A stretch of 64,000 nucleotides of DNA from Pseudomonas sp. CC120222-01a (lineage in GTDB: Bacteria > Pseudomonadota > Gammaproteobacteria > Pseudomonadales > Pseudomonadaceae), in NCBI RefSeq assembly GCF_003097235.1, contig NZ_QEQQ01000003.1, positions 62,001 to 126,000 of the forward strand, in the 5' to 3' direction. Below are positions 1-8,827 of this stretch, piece after piece. A program made the translations under genes and the position numbers. The notes below the pieces were generated by a model, which did not search any database, was not told the origin of the DNA, and saw only the letters and a program-made list of their open reading frames with translations. Every line of letters starts with the position of its first letter. Position 1 is the first letter of the stretch.

Positions 1-2027
1 GCTATGACGGCGAAGAAGCCAGTCTCACTGCATTGAAGCGCAACGTGGAACGGTCGAACGAGATCGGCCAGTTGGTAGCCTTCGATCAACAATCAAGCAT
101 CATCTATGTTCCATTGTTGGATAAAACTCCTGACGGCCTGGCGCTCGACTACACCGTTTTTGCGCATGAATTGGAATCACTGCGTGCCAAATACCAACAG
201 GAGGGGGTGACGATCTACATCACCGGATTTGCCAAAGTCGTCGGTGACCTGATCGATGGCCTCCAGCAAATCCTTGTGTTCTTTGCTGCAGCAATAGCCA
301 TCACCGCACTGATCCTTTACTGGTATACGCGCTGCATACGGAGTACCGGGTTGGTCGTGGTGTGTTCATTGGTAGCCGTTATCTGGCAGTTGGGCCTTCT
401 GCCTATGCTGGGCTACGAGCTGGATCCTTACTCGGTACTGGTGCCGTTCTTGGTCTTTGCCATCGGAATGAGCCATGGTGCCCAGAAGATGAATGGCATC
501 ATGCAGGACATTGGGCGGGGCATGCACCGGCTGGTGGCCGCTCGGTTCACATTCAGAAGACTCTTCCTCGCAGGTCTTACAGCCCTGCTGTGCGACGCCG
601 TTGGCTTTGCGGTTCTGATGATCATTCAGATCCAGGTGATCCAGGACTTGGCAGTTATCGCGAGTCTGGGTGTAGCAGTACTGATCTTCACCAATCTCAT
701 CCTTCTGCCCGTGTTGTTGTCATACGTGGGGGTCAGCGCGACTGCCGCACGCCGTAGTCTCCGGGCTGAAGAGGCAGAGGCTTCGGGTGAGGAAAAACAC
801 GCGGTCTGGCGATTCCTTGACTTGTTCACGCGTCGTCGCTGGGCTGCCGGCTGTGTTGTCGTGGCCGGCCTGATGGCAGTGGGGGGCTATGCGGTAAGTT
901 TGAATCTCAAAATCGGTGATCTGGACGCCGGCGCCCCAGAACTACGTCCCGACTCTCGTTACAATCGGGACAATGCCTTCATCACCCAGCATTACGGCGC
1001 CAGCAGTGATGTCTTCGCTGTCATGGTGCAAACTCCGGCGGGAGGCTGCTCTGCGTATGACACACTCAAACGTGTCGATGACCTTGACTGGCAATTGCGT
1101 GAACTTGAAGGGGTTGATTCCACGAACTCATTGGCGGTATTGAATCGCCGAGTGCTGGTCGGACTGTCGGAAGGCAACCCGAAATGGTATGAGCTGGTCA
1201 ATAACCAAGCCTCATTGAATATGGTCACCGCTGGTGCTCCGCGCGGCCTGTACAACGACGATTGCAGTTTGTTGACACTGTATGCCTACCTCAAAGATCA
1301 CAAGGCCGACACGCTCACTCGAGTTGTAGACAGTGTTCAAAGCTTCGCCACCGAAAATGACAGCGAGCAAGCCAAGTTCTTGCTTGCGGCTGGCAGTGCG
1401 GGGATCGAGGCAGCAACCAACATCGTGGTCAAGAAGGCTAACCATGACATGTTGTGGTGGGTCTACGGAGCAGTGATCCTCCTCTGCCTCGTGACCTTCC
1501 GCTCGTGGAGAGCAGTGCTCTGTGCCGTGCTGCCGCTGGTGCTCACCTCGATACTGTGCGAAGCGCTCATGGTAGCGCTGGGCATGGGTGTCAAGGTCGC
1601 AACGCTGCCAGTCATTGCCCTGGGTGTGGGCATCGGGGTCGATTATGCGCTTTACGTGATGAGCATTGTCCTGGCCCAGATGCGGCAAGGCGCCAGTCTT
1701 TCGGAAGCGTATTACCGCGCTCTGTTGTTCACCGGCAAGGTTGTGATGTTGACAGGTGTGACGCTGGCAATCGGCGTTGCAACCTGGATTCTTTCACCCA
1801 TCAAGTTCCAAGCTGACATGGGAGTGCTGCTGGCCTTCATGTTTATCTGGAACATGGTCGGCGCGCTGATTCTGCTGCCAGCGCTTGCTTATTTCCTGCT
1901 GCCAAAACCAACCGTTCAGTTACCGATCGACTCTTCGAACCCTGGCTCGACCCGAGACGAACTGGAATCGCTCGTCCCAGTCACGGCTTGTCATCTCAAG
2001 CGAGAGGCGCATTGCAGCGTCGGCTGA
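1..2027 (+). CDS. RND/MMPL-family exporter, 5' end missing
   Basis: Inner-membrane RND-superfamily (MMPL type) transporter. The frame is open to the left edge, so the N-terminus lies outside the window. About 670 residues are visible: a first helix cluster (around residues 75-235), a large periplasmic loop (about 290-465) and a second cluster (about 475-640) containing the conserved GVDYALY segment with its intramembrane Asp. Full-length relatives have roughly 780-800 residues. In pseudomonads such genes commonly accompany DUF1302/DUF1329 genes, and such a pair sits at 14.7-17.8 kb, so a role in moving a hydrophobic substrate of this cluster is likely (inference). The last ~25 residues are not part of the conserved fold. 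Confidence 0.85.
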   Translation, partial: YDGEEASLTALKRNVERSNEIGQLVAFDQQSSIIYVPLLDKTPDGLALDYTVFAHELESLRAKYQQEGVTIYITGFAKVVGDLIDGLQQILVFFAAAIAITALILYWYTRCIRSTGLVVVCSLVAVIWQLGLLPMLGYELDPYSVLVPFLVFAIGMSHGAQKMNGIMQDIGRGMHRLVAARFTFRRLFLAGLTALLCDAVGFAVLMIIQIQVIQDLAVIASLGVAVLIFTNLILLPVLLSYVGVSATAARRSLRAEEAEASGEEKHAVWRFLDLFTRRRWAAGCVVVAGLMAVGGYAVSLNLKIGDLDAGAPELRPDSRYNRDNAFITQHYGASSDVFAVMVQTPAGGCSAYDTLKRVDDLDWQLRELEGVDSTNSLAVLNRRVLVGLSEGNPKWYELVNNQASLNMVTAGAPRGLYNDDCSLLTLYAYLKDHKADTLTRVVDSVQSFATENDSEQAKFLLAAGSAGIEAATNIVVKKANHDMLWWVYGAVILLCLVTFRSWRAVLCAVLPLVLTSILCEALMVALGMGVKVATLPVIALGVGIGVDYALYVMSIVLAQMRQGASLSEAYYRALLFTGKVVMLTGVTLAIGVATWILSPIKFQADMGVLLAFMFIWNMVGALILLPALAYFLLPKPTVQLPIDSSNPGSTRDELESLVPVTACHLKREAHCSVG

Positions 2028-2081
2028 GCTGCATGATCCCGCATTAAAAACAACAAAGGTGCGCGACTCCTGCAGAGCGAA

Positions 2082-2118
2082 CACCAACTCCCGGCGAGTC
2101 TTCCGGCTGGAGTTGGTG
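2082..2118. terminator. inverted repeat after the exporter gene
   Basis: A 10-bp perfect stem (CACCAACTCC at 2082-2091 pairs with GGAGTTGGTG at 2109-2118) encloses a 17-nt loop that has its own short CCGG pairing. There is no T-run, so it is a weak terminator or an mRNA-stability hairpin between the exporter gene and the MFS operon. Confidence 0.4.
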
Positions 2119-2153
2119 CTCTCGCGGCAAGCGCATGATTATGGGAGATGTGC

Positions 2154-3344
2154 ATGAACGTTAAGCAAACCGCAGGCGCCGGCCAAGCGTTACTGCTCCT
2201 ACTCGGCAGTTGCCTTCCGGTGCTCGGTGGAGTTCTGGTGGCACCGGTATTGCCAAGTATGCAAGCTCATTTCGCAGCGACTCCAGGGGCGTCCGTCCTT
2301 GTGCCAATTGCCCTTACAGTGCCTGCGTTAATGATTGCCTTGACTGCTCCTCTTGCCGGCTGGCTGGCAGATCGCATCGGCCGGCGCAAACTGCTCTTGG
2401 TGTGCATGGCGCTGTACAGTTGCTTTGGCCTGATGCCTTTATGGCTGGACTCTCTGTCGTGGATCGTGGCCAGCCGCGCCGGGATTGGATTGGCCGAAGC
2501 TGCCATTTTGACCTGCTGCACAGCGCTGATCGGGGACTACTTTGAGAGCGATCGCCGAATTCGGTTGTTTGCGCTGCAAATGGTGGCCACGTCCTTGTCC
2601 GCTGCGATTTTCATGGGAGTAGGTGGCGCTCTGGGGGAAGGGAGTTGGCGAACGCCTTTCACCGTTTATGTCGTCGGTATCCTGTGCTTGCCATTCATGG
2701 CACGGATGCTTTGGGAGCCTTCCTCACCGACGCAAGAGGTCGTCCATTCTGAGCCAGGCGTGTTCCCTTGGCGCGCCTTGACGCCGCTATATGGGCTGTC
2801 ACTGTTTGCGGGGGTGAGTCTCTTTATCGTCCCTGTCCAAGCGGGTTATCTGCTGCAGTTTCTACATATTGATAGTCCGCAGCAGATCGGTTTGACGATG
2901 GGCGCCAACCAGATAGGTGTTTTGGTAGGGGCTTTGAGCTTCCGTCTGATCGCGAAACTGCCAGGGCGTGTGCTTCTCGCGCTCGGTTTCCTTGGCGCCG
3001 GGGTGGGTGGCGCACTGATGGGATGGTCTAACAGCCACAGCCTGGTCGTCGGGGCGGTACTCATCAACGGCTTAGGTATAGGGCTGCTGTTGCCCGCCCT
3101 TGTCACCCAAGTCATGCACCAAGTCGAGTTCTCTCAGCGGGGAAGGGCGTCCGGCTTGTTTGCTGCAGCGGTATTCGCCGGTGAGTTTGCCAGCCCTTTA
3201 TTTGTACTGGCGTTGACTGCTGGAGTCAGCACCGCTCTCCCGCAGGCCTTGATCCTGGTGGGAATCACCCAAGTTGCATTGGCGCCGATCACGCTGCTGA
3301 TGATTCGCGCTCCTCAGCGTATTCAAGTGGCGGAGGCCCAATGA
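2154..3344 (+). CDS. MFS transporter
   Basis: Predicted 396-residue, 12-helix major facilitator. The loop 2-3 signature GWLADRIGRRKLLL is present. Start chosen at ATG 2154 because GGGAG lies 6 nt upstream; an in-frame ATG at 2148 has no room for a ribosome site. It is the first gene of an operon of six with overlapping or nearly touching ends (next start overlaps by 4 nt). Position suggests uptake or efflux of the aromatic substrate or an intermediate; the substrate cannot be read from the sequence. Confidence 0.85.
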   Translation: MNVKQTAGAGQALLLLLGSCLPVLGGVLVAPVLPSMQAHFAATPGASVLVPIALTVPALMIALTAPLAGWLADRIGRRKLLLVCMALYSCFGLMPLWLDSLSWIVASRAGIGLAEAAILTCCTALIGDYFESDRRIRLFALQMVATSLSAAIFMGVGGALGEGSWRTPFTVYVVGILCLPFMARMLWEPSSPTQEVVHSEPGVFPWRALTPLYGLSLFAGVSLFIVPVQAGYLLQFLHIDSPQQIGLTMGANQIGVLVGALSFRLIAKLPGRVLLALGFLGAGVGGALMGWSNSHSLVVGAVLINGLGIGLLLPALVTQVMHQVEFSQRGRASGLFAAAVFAGEFASPLFVLALTAGVSTALPQALILVGITQVALAPITLLMIRAPQRIQVAEAQ

Positions 3345-4114
3345 GCGAGCTCTTTTCACTACACGGCCGCGTAGCGCTGATCACCGGGGCTACACGCGGA
3401 ATTGGCTACGCCATCGCTCTTGAGTACGGGCGTGCTGGAGCACGCCTAGCGATTAGCGGTGAGACTGCTGAAGAGTGTCAAGCGGCAGTGTCGGCCTTGG
3501 CCCTGGAAGGCTTTGAGGTTGCAGGGTTTCCAGCCGACCTAAGCGATCACCACGCGGTGCACAGCCTGTCCTGCGCTGTGCTTAAGCATTATGGGCAAGT
3601 GGATGTCCTGGTCTGCAATGCCGGAGTCGCACCGCACATGGGGCCGATCGCAACGGCCAGTGATAAGGACTGGGAGTTGACGCTCTCGGTCAATCTGCGC
3701 AGTGCCCTTTGGCTGACCAGTGCCTTGCTTCCCGGCATGGCAGAGATCGGTGGAGGCAGCGTGATTTTCATGGCCAGCATCGCGGGCGTAAGGGGTAACA
3801 AAGGTCTGGGCCTATATGGTTTATCGAAGGCCGGCCTCGCTCAATTGGCCCGTAATCTAGCGGTTGAGTGGGGGCCGTCCAATATTCGCGTCAATGCCAT
3901 CAGCCCCGGCGTAATTCAAACCGACTTCGCCCGCAGCCTCACCGACAACCTCGAAATCATGAAGCGACGCCTGGCGCTTACCCCGCTGCGTCGCGTTGGT
4001 TGTCCGGAGGAGGTGGCTGCGATTGCTTTGCTGCTAGCAGCCCCGGGCGGTGCGTTTATCAGCGGACAAAACATCATTGTCGATGGTGGCACCACCATCG
4101 GCGACGGCAATTGA
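3341..4114 (+). CDS. SDR-family oxidoreductase
   Basis: Classical short-chain dehydrogenase/reductase of 257 residues. Seen: N-terminal cofactor motif TGATRGIGYA, the NAG motif, the catalytic Ser and YGLSK (YxxxK) region, and a C-terminal IIVDGGTTIG typical of FabG-like members. It overlaps the MFS stop by ATGA, so translation is probably coupled. It likely oxidises or reduces a hydroxyl/keto group of a pathway intermediate with NAD(P)H; the exact substrate is unknown. Confidence 0.85.
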   Translation: MSELFSLHGRVALITGATRGIGYAIALEYGRAGARLAISGETAEECQAAVSALALEGFEVAGFPADLSDHHAVHSLSCAVLKHYGQVDVLVCNAGVAPHMGPIATASDKDWELTLSVNLRSALWLTSALLPGMAEIGGGSVIFMASIAGVRGNKGLGLYGLSKAGLAQLARNLAVEWGPSNIRVNAISPGVIQTDFARSLTDNLEIMKRRLALTPLRRVGCPEEVAAIALLLAAPGGAFISGQNIIVDGGTTIGDGN

Positions 4115-4125
4115 AAGGAGATCCC

Positions 4126-4698
4126 ATGCAGCAACTTCCCGAATTCAAGCGTGTTGTCACAGGTCACGACGGCAAAGGTCAGGCAGTAGTGATGAGCGCT
4201 GGAGCGACTCCGCACAATTTTCCCCTGAAGGCGGTACCTGGAACGATTTTCTATGAGGTGTGGAACACTGCTTCTAGTCCTGCCCCCATCGATAATGCCG
4301 ACGACCCGACCAATCAGCCGCTTCAACTGAGCCCAGGGCCTCTTGGCAGCGTCATTCGGGTCGTGGATATCTCCCCGGACAGTGTGCAGAACCAAGTTAG
4401 CGCGCAAGAGGCGTCCGATCTCTTCGCTGAGATCGGTGAGGCGCATGCCGGCACCGGTAAGGCCGACTCGAAACACAAGCTGATGCACCGTACCGAGACG
4501 GTTGACTACGGCATCGTCACTGAAGGAGAAGTCTGGCTAGTTCTAGATGACGGTGAGGTGCACCTGAAACGCGGCGATATCGTCGTTCAACGAGGTACCA
4601 ATCATGCCTGGAGCAACCGCACTGAGCAGATGGCGCGGATGGTGTTCATCCTGCTGGATGGGCGATATGCCGAAGAGCTGAAGGAATTGCTGCCATGA
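4126..4698 (+). CDS. cupin-domain protein
   Basis: 190 residues. ATG 4126 is preceded by AAAGGAGATCCC, a strong ribosome site, 11 nt after the SDR stop. The C-terminal half is a cupin_2 barrel: HRTETVDYGIVTEGEVWLVL is followed by a second segment ending VQRGTNHAWSNR. The usual cupin His/Glu ligands are only partly evident, so catalytic metal binding is uncertain. Cupins of this size beside SDR and fumarylacetoacetase-like genes occur in aromatic catabolic operons, acting as isomerases, dioxygenases or small-molecule binders. Function not assigned. Confidence 0.75.
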   Translation: MQQLPEFKRVVTGHDGKGQAVVMSAGATPHNFPLKAVPGTIFYEVWNTASSPAPIDNADDPTNQPLQLSPGPLGSVIRVVDISPDSVQNQVSAQEASDLFAEIGEAHAGTGKADSKHKLMHRTETVDYGIVTEGEVWLVLDDGEVHLKRGDIVVQRGTNHAWSNRTEQMARMVFILLDGRYAEELKELLP

Positions 4699-5687
4699 AG
4701 CTGGCCACGCTCAAGGATGGAAGTCCAGACGGTCGCTTAATCGTCGTTTCGCGCGATCTGCGCCGCGCCATGGATGCCAGCGGGATCGCTCCGACCCTGC
4801 AGAGAGCCATCGAGAACTGGACATTAATTGAGGTTGAGCTGCAGCAGTTGTACTGCCAACTGAACGACGGAAATCCTGCCAATGCATTCGACCTTAGCCC
4901 TGAGGAGTTGTCGGCACCGTTGCCACGCGCTTGGCAATGGTTGGACGGCTCATGCTTCCTCAGCCATGCAGAGTTGATGCAGCGCGCCTTCAACCTTGAT
5001 CCAATCGAAGGTGCCGAAAGTATTCCACTTATGTATCAAGGCGCTGGCGACGACTTCCTGGGCCCGCACGATGATCTTGCATTGCCCAGCGAAGCTCATG
5101 GCATCGACTTCGAAGGCGAGTTCGCGGTTGTCGTCGGAGAAGTCCCGATGGGGTGTGCGGCAGAAGATGCCTTGAAGCATGTGCGTCTGATCATGCAGGT
5201 CAATGACGTAAGCTTGCGAGCACTAGGCCCTCGCGAGATGAAAACGGGGTTTGGCTTCCTCCAGGCCAAACCCTCAAGCAGTTTTGCACCCGTAGCGGTG
5301 ACACCCGATGAGCTGGGAGAGGCTTGGCGTAACGGGCGCGTCCATTTGCCATTGAATGTGGAGTGGAATGGGCGCTGGTTTGGGCATCCCCACGGTGGTG
5401 CCATGCACTTCGGCTTCCACGAACTCATTGCTCATGCGGCCCTGACCCGCAAACTGAGCGCAGGCACCGTTATCGGCTCCGGTACGGTTTCCAATCATGA
5501 TCGCTCGGTCGGCTCTGCCTGCATCGCTGAACGACGGGCCATTGAGACCATCGCTGACGGTAAACCGAGTACAACCTTCATGCGCTTTGGCGATCATGTT
5601 CGGATGGAGGCTCGAGGCCCTGAGGGCGAAGTACTGTTCGGTGAGATCAATCAACGGGTCGTACAAGGAGCCATGCCATGCGCGTAA
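4695..5687 (+). CDS. fumarylacetoacetase-like hydrolase
   Basis: 330 residues, FAA-hydrolase fold. The metal-site segments are visible (DFEGEFAVVVGEVPMG, then LIMQVNDVS), followed by KTGFGFLQAKPSS and GTVIGSGTVSN, which resemble bacterial fumarylacetoacetases of homogentisate-type pathways. It would cleave a C-C bond in a beta-diketo or oxoacid produced after ring opening. It overlaps the cupin stop by 4 nt and the epimerase start by 10 nt. Together with the VOC enzyme at 12.3 kb it supports a ring-cleavage route (inference). Confidence 0.85.
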   Translation: MKLATLKDGSPDGRLIVVSRDLRRAMDASGIAPTLQRAIENWTLIEVELQQLYCQLNDGNPANAFDLSPEELSAPLPRAWQWLDGSCFLSHAELMQRAFNLDPIEGAESIPLMYQGAGDDFLGPHDDLALPSEAHGIDFEGEFAVVVGEVPMGCAAEDALKHVRLIMQVNDVSLRALGPREMKTGFGFLQAKPSSSFAPVAVTPDELGEAWRNGRVHLPLNVEWNGRWFGHPHGGAMHFGFHELIAHAALTRKLSAGTVIGSGTVSNHDRSVGSACIAERRAIETIADGKPSTTFMRFGDHVRMEARGPEGEVLFGEINQRVVQGAMPCA

Positions 5688-6655
5688 TGGTCACCGGTGC
5701 CAACGGGTTTGTGGGGCGTGAACTTGTGCACCGCCTGCTCGACAAAGGTCAACTGCGGGGTGAAACGATCACAGCGCTTTTGGTGCTGGATCAGAAACTT
5801 GACGGCCTGCGGGAGGATCGCAGACTGCGGCGCCACTTCGGCAGTATCACTGATCCGGCACTGCTGCGCAGGGCGTTAGCCGATGGTATCGACGTCGTCT
5901 TCCACCTTGTCAGCATCCCTGGAGGGGCGGCGGAGGCTCAATATGAGTTGGGTTATCAGGTGAACCTCCAAGCGAGCCTCGAACTGTTGCAGCAACTGCG
6001 CAATGATGAACGACCACCTGTTCTGGTGTACGCCAGCAGCGTCGCTGTTTACGGTGGCGAGTTACCGGCCCGAATGAACGAAACCCAGCCCACGGCCCCC
6101 CAGTTATCGTATGCCGCACATAAGCTTATGGTGGAGACTGCGCTTGAGGATCTTGCGCGCAGAGGGGAAGTGGATGGCCGTGCAATCCGCTTGCCTGGAA
6201 TCGTCGCCCGTCCACGTGAACCCAATGGATTGCGCTCGGCATTCATGAGTGACCTTTTGCATGCTTACGCTTCAGGCGAATCATATTGCTGTCCAGTCTC
6301 CCCGGCTGCCACGGCGTGGTGGATGTCGGCACGCTGCTGTGTAGCCAACCTGCTGCACGCAGCGGAACTGATCAACCCTGGGCCAGCACGTATCTGGCAA
6401 CTGCCGGTTCTCCAGCTGTCGATCGCTCAGGTTGTGGACGCTTTGGCTGCTATCTACGGTGAAGATAATCGCTCCAACATCGCGTTTGCTCCTGATCCAC
6501 AGTTGGAGGCGTTGTTCGGTAGATTTCCGGCGCTGCGCACGCCCAACGCCCGGGCGTTAGGTTTCAAACATGACGGCACAGCAAGCGCGCTGTTACGTAA
6601 CGCACTGCCGGCCCCAGCACGCCGTCGACCCATGCGAAACGGAGCCACCGTATGA
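5678..6655 (+). CDS. NAD-dependent epimerase/dehydratase (DenD-like extended SDR)
   Basis: 325 residues. The N-terminal Rossmann motif TGANGFVGRELV is characteristic of extended SDRs; the catalytic region reads SSVAVYGG then YAAHKLMVE (YxxxK). Overall arrangement resembles D-erythronate dehydrogenase (DenD) relatives, so oxidation of a hydroxyacid is possible, but an aromatic or ring-opened substrate is equally likely here. Start overlaps the upstream hydrolase by 10 nt and the stop overlaps the cyclase start by 4 nt, both signs of translational coupling. Confidence 0.8.
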   Translation: MRVMVTGANGFVGRELVHRLLDKGQLRGETITALLVLDQKLDGLREDRRLRRHFGSITDPALLRRALADGIDVVFHLVSIPGGAAEAQYELGYQVNLQASLELLQQLRNDERPPVLVYASSVAVYGGELPARMNETQPTAPQLSYAAHKLMVETALEDLARRGEVDGRAIRLPGIVARPREPNGLRSAFMSDLLHAYASGESYCCPVSPAATAWWMSARCCVANLLHAAELINPGPARIWQLPVLQLSIAQVVDALAAIYGEDNRSNIAFAPDPQLEALFGRFPALRTPNARALGFKHDGTASALLRNALPAPARRRPMRNGATV

Positions 6656-7437
6656 AGAGAACACAGCGCCGTTTGGTGGACCTTTCAGTGACGCTGGACA
6701 ACAACCCCTACACTGATCCTCCGCCGCTGTTGCCGAAAATTGAGTACATGGACCACCAGCAGGGATGGCCACAAATGGCTGAGATGTTCCCCGGGTTACG
6801 CAAGGAAGATTTGCCTGGTAACGAGTCATGGGCTGCTGAGTTCCTGCAGATCACAACGCACAGTGGTACTCACATGGATGCGCCCTGGCATTATGCGTCG
6901 ACCACTGACGGCGGGAAGCCGGCGTACGGCATCGACGAGTTGCCTTTGGACTGGTGTCTGCAGCCGGGGGTTAAACTCGATTTCCGCACCTTGCCTGACG
7001 GCCATGTGGTAACTGCTCTGGAAGTAGAGGCAGAGCTTGCGCGGATTGGGCATACGTTGCAGCCGTTGGACATCGTCTTAGTCAATACTCGAGCCGGCGG
7101 TGTGTTTGGACAACCTGACTACCTTGAGGCAGGAGTCGGGATGGGGCGAGAGGCGACGTTGTATCTGTTGGAGCGCGGTGTGCGGGTTGTCGGCACTGAT
7201 GCATGGAGCTGGGATGCCCCGTTCAAGTACACCCGTGAGCGGTTTGCGGATTCCGGTGATGCATCCATTATCTGGGAGGGGCACAAAGCTGGACGGGATA
7301 TCGGGTATGGGCAGATGGAGAAGTTAACCAACCTGGATCAGCTCCCCAGTCACGGTTTTCAAGTCAGTTGCTTCCCTTACAAGATCAAACACGCGTCCGC
7401 AGGGTTTGTCCGTGCGGTAGCCATCTTTGAAGAGTGA
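6652..7437 (+). CDS. cyclase-family metal hydrolase (kynurenine formamidase-like)
   Basis: 261 residues. The family motif HSGTHMDAPWHY is present; His70, His74, Asp76 and His80 match the metal-binding set of the cyclase/kynurenine formamidase family (Zn or Mn hydrolases acting on amides, esters or lactones). Last gene of the six-gene operon. In a ring-cleavage pathway it could open a lactone or cleave an ester; kynurenine formamidase itself is unlikely as no tryptophan-pathway neighbours are seen. Confidence 0.85.
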   Translation: MKRTQRRLVDLSVTLDNNPYTDPPPLLPKIEYMDHQQGWPQMAEMFPGLRKEDLPGNESWAAEFLQITTHSGTHMDAPWHYASTTDGGKPAYGIDELPLDWCLQPGVKLDFRTLPDGHVVTALEVEAELARIGHTLQPLDIVLVNTRAGGVFGQPDYLEAGVGMGREATLYLLERGVRVVGTDAWSWDAPFKYTRERFADSGDASIIWEGHKAGRDIGYGQMEKLTNLDQLPSHGFQVSCFPYKIKHASAGFVRAVAIFEE

Positions 7438-7490
7438 ATCAGGTCGTATAGGCCGGCGAGCATAGAGTGCGGAGCAGCAAGGCGGCGAAT

Positions 7491-7540
7491 GTATCGTTAT
7501 CCGCGATACATCGCATCCTCCTTTGCGATTAGTCAAAGAG
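7491..7540 (+). promoter_or_regulatory. bipartite operator element, copy A
   Basis: GTATCG at 7491 with CGATAC at 7504-7509 forms a perfect inverted repeat (7-nt spacer). Next comes TCGCATCCTCC from 7511, then CGATTAGTCAA. The same parts with identical spacing occur at 12172-12219 and 13395-13443. It lies about 155-205 bp upstream of the VanA-like gene. Probable binding site for the AraC regulator at 11127-12101 (inference). Confidence 0.7.
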
Positions 7541-7694
7541 CTTGGACCAGCATAACGTAATCGCCATGGTTGAATAGTTCATCAAACGATCTTCGGCTGT
7601 TTTCCTCGCCCGTCATTGCATGTGCACCTGGGTGCGGTGGCCTGTTGTTAATAATCAATACTCCGAAGGCAAAATAATAATTAGGAGAGTCATA

Positions 7695-8726
7695 ATGAAG
7701 TTTCTGCTGAACACCTGGTACATGGCGGCCTGGGCTGATGAGCTGGATGATGGGGCGTTGCTCGGTCGCACTATCGCTGGCAAAAAACTTGTTCTGTTCC
7801 GAGATGGCACTGGAAAACTGCAAGCACTCGATGATCGTTGTCCCCATCGGTTTGCGCCGCTGAGTACAGGGCGGCTGGTCGGTGACAGCGTGCAATGCCC
7901 TTACCACGGGCTGCAGTTCAATGGTGATGGCAAGTGCACCCATAATCCACACTCTGAGACGATTCCTAAAGCGGCATGCGTACGCTCATACATTGCGGAG
8001 GAGCGCCACTCGGTACTCTGGGTCTGGCTGGGTGATCAGGCCCTAGCTAAGGAGAGCGAGATTCCGGATCTCGGTTTCTTCGTCGCCGCGCCCCAGCATG
8101 CGAAAGGGAAAGGTTATCTTCCCACTGCCGCTAATTATGAACTGCTGTCCGACAACATCATGGACCTCAGTCATGTGGACTACCTGCACCCCACTACTTT
8201 GGGTGGGGGCGCACTGTCCAGGACTAAAGCGGAAGTAGAAGAAATTCCCGGTAACAAAGTGCGTATCAGCTGGAACGCGCCCAACGATGTTGCTCCTCCC
8301 GCCTTCGCGCACTACCTTGAGCAACCAGAAAATTCGGACGTGTGGGCCGAGGTGGTGTGGAATCCGCCAGGACTGATGTTTTTGAACAGCGGCGCAGCAC
8401 CTGCTGGTCGTCCCCGTGAAGAAGGGCCCTTCACGCGAAACTTGCACATCATGACCCCTCAAGACGGGCAGTTTACCCATTACTTCTTCGCCAATACGCG
8501 TCTTTTCGAACAAGACAATGCGGAGCTCAATGCATTTATTCAACCAATGCTGCTGAATGTCTTCGCCAATGAAGACAAACCCATGGTTGAAGCTCAGCAA
8601 GTGCAGATGGGGGAGGGAGAGCTTTTGAACATGAACCCCGTCCTGCTGACCGTCGACGCTGGCGCAATTCGCTGCCGCCGAGTTCTGAAGCGGTTGATTG
8701 AGGAAGAACAAGCCGCGGGGGCCTGA
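7695..8726 (+). CDS. VanA-like Rieske demethylase, oxygenase subunit
   Basis: 343 residues; ATG 7695 is preceded by TTAGGAGAGTC. Rieske [2Fe-2S] ligands are Cys49-Pro-His51 and Cys68-x2-His71; the mononuclear iron site is in DNIMDLSHVDYLH (His160, His165). Length and motifs match vanillate O-demethylase VanA and related O-/N-demethylating monooxygenases, which release formaldehyde. The reductase (8828-9778) and formaldehyde dehydrogenase (9839-11038) follow on the same strand, supporting a demethylation step. True vanillate activity is not certain because the surrounding genes differ from a vanAB locus. Confidence 0.88.
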   Translation: MKFLLNTWYMAAWADELDDGALLGRTIAGKKLVLFRDGTGKLQALDDRCPHRFAPLSTGRLVGDSVQCPYHGLQFNGDGKCTHNPHSETIPKAACVRSYIAEERHSVLWVWLGDQALAKESEIPDLGFFVAAPQHAKGKGYLPTAANYELLSDNIMDLSHVDYLHPTTLGGGALSRTKAEVEEIPGNKVRISWNAPNDVAPPAFAHYLEQPENSDVWAEVVWNPPGLMFLNSGAAPAGRPREEGPFTRNLHIMTPQDGQFTHYFFANTRLFEQDNAELNAFIQPMLLNVFANEDKPMVEAQQVQMGEGELLNMNPVLLTVDAGAIRCRRVLKRLIEEEQAAGA

Positions 8727-8827
8727 GGCGTGGGCTGCATTACGGGCGCATCGCCGCCTAAAAGCCGACCACGTTGAGCTAGATCTCGGTGTTTTCGAGC
8801 TTATTAAAATTACAACAGGGCCTCCCC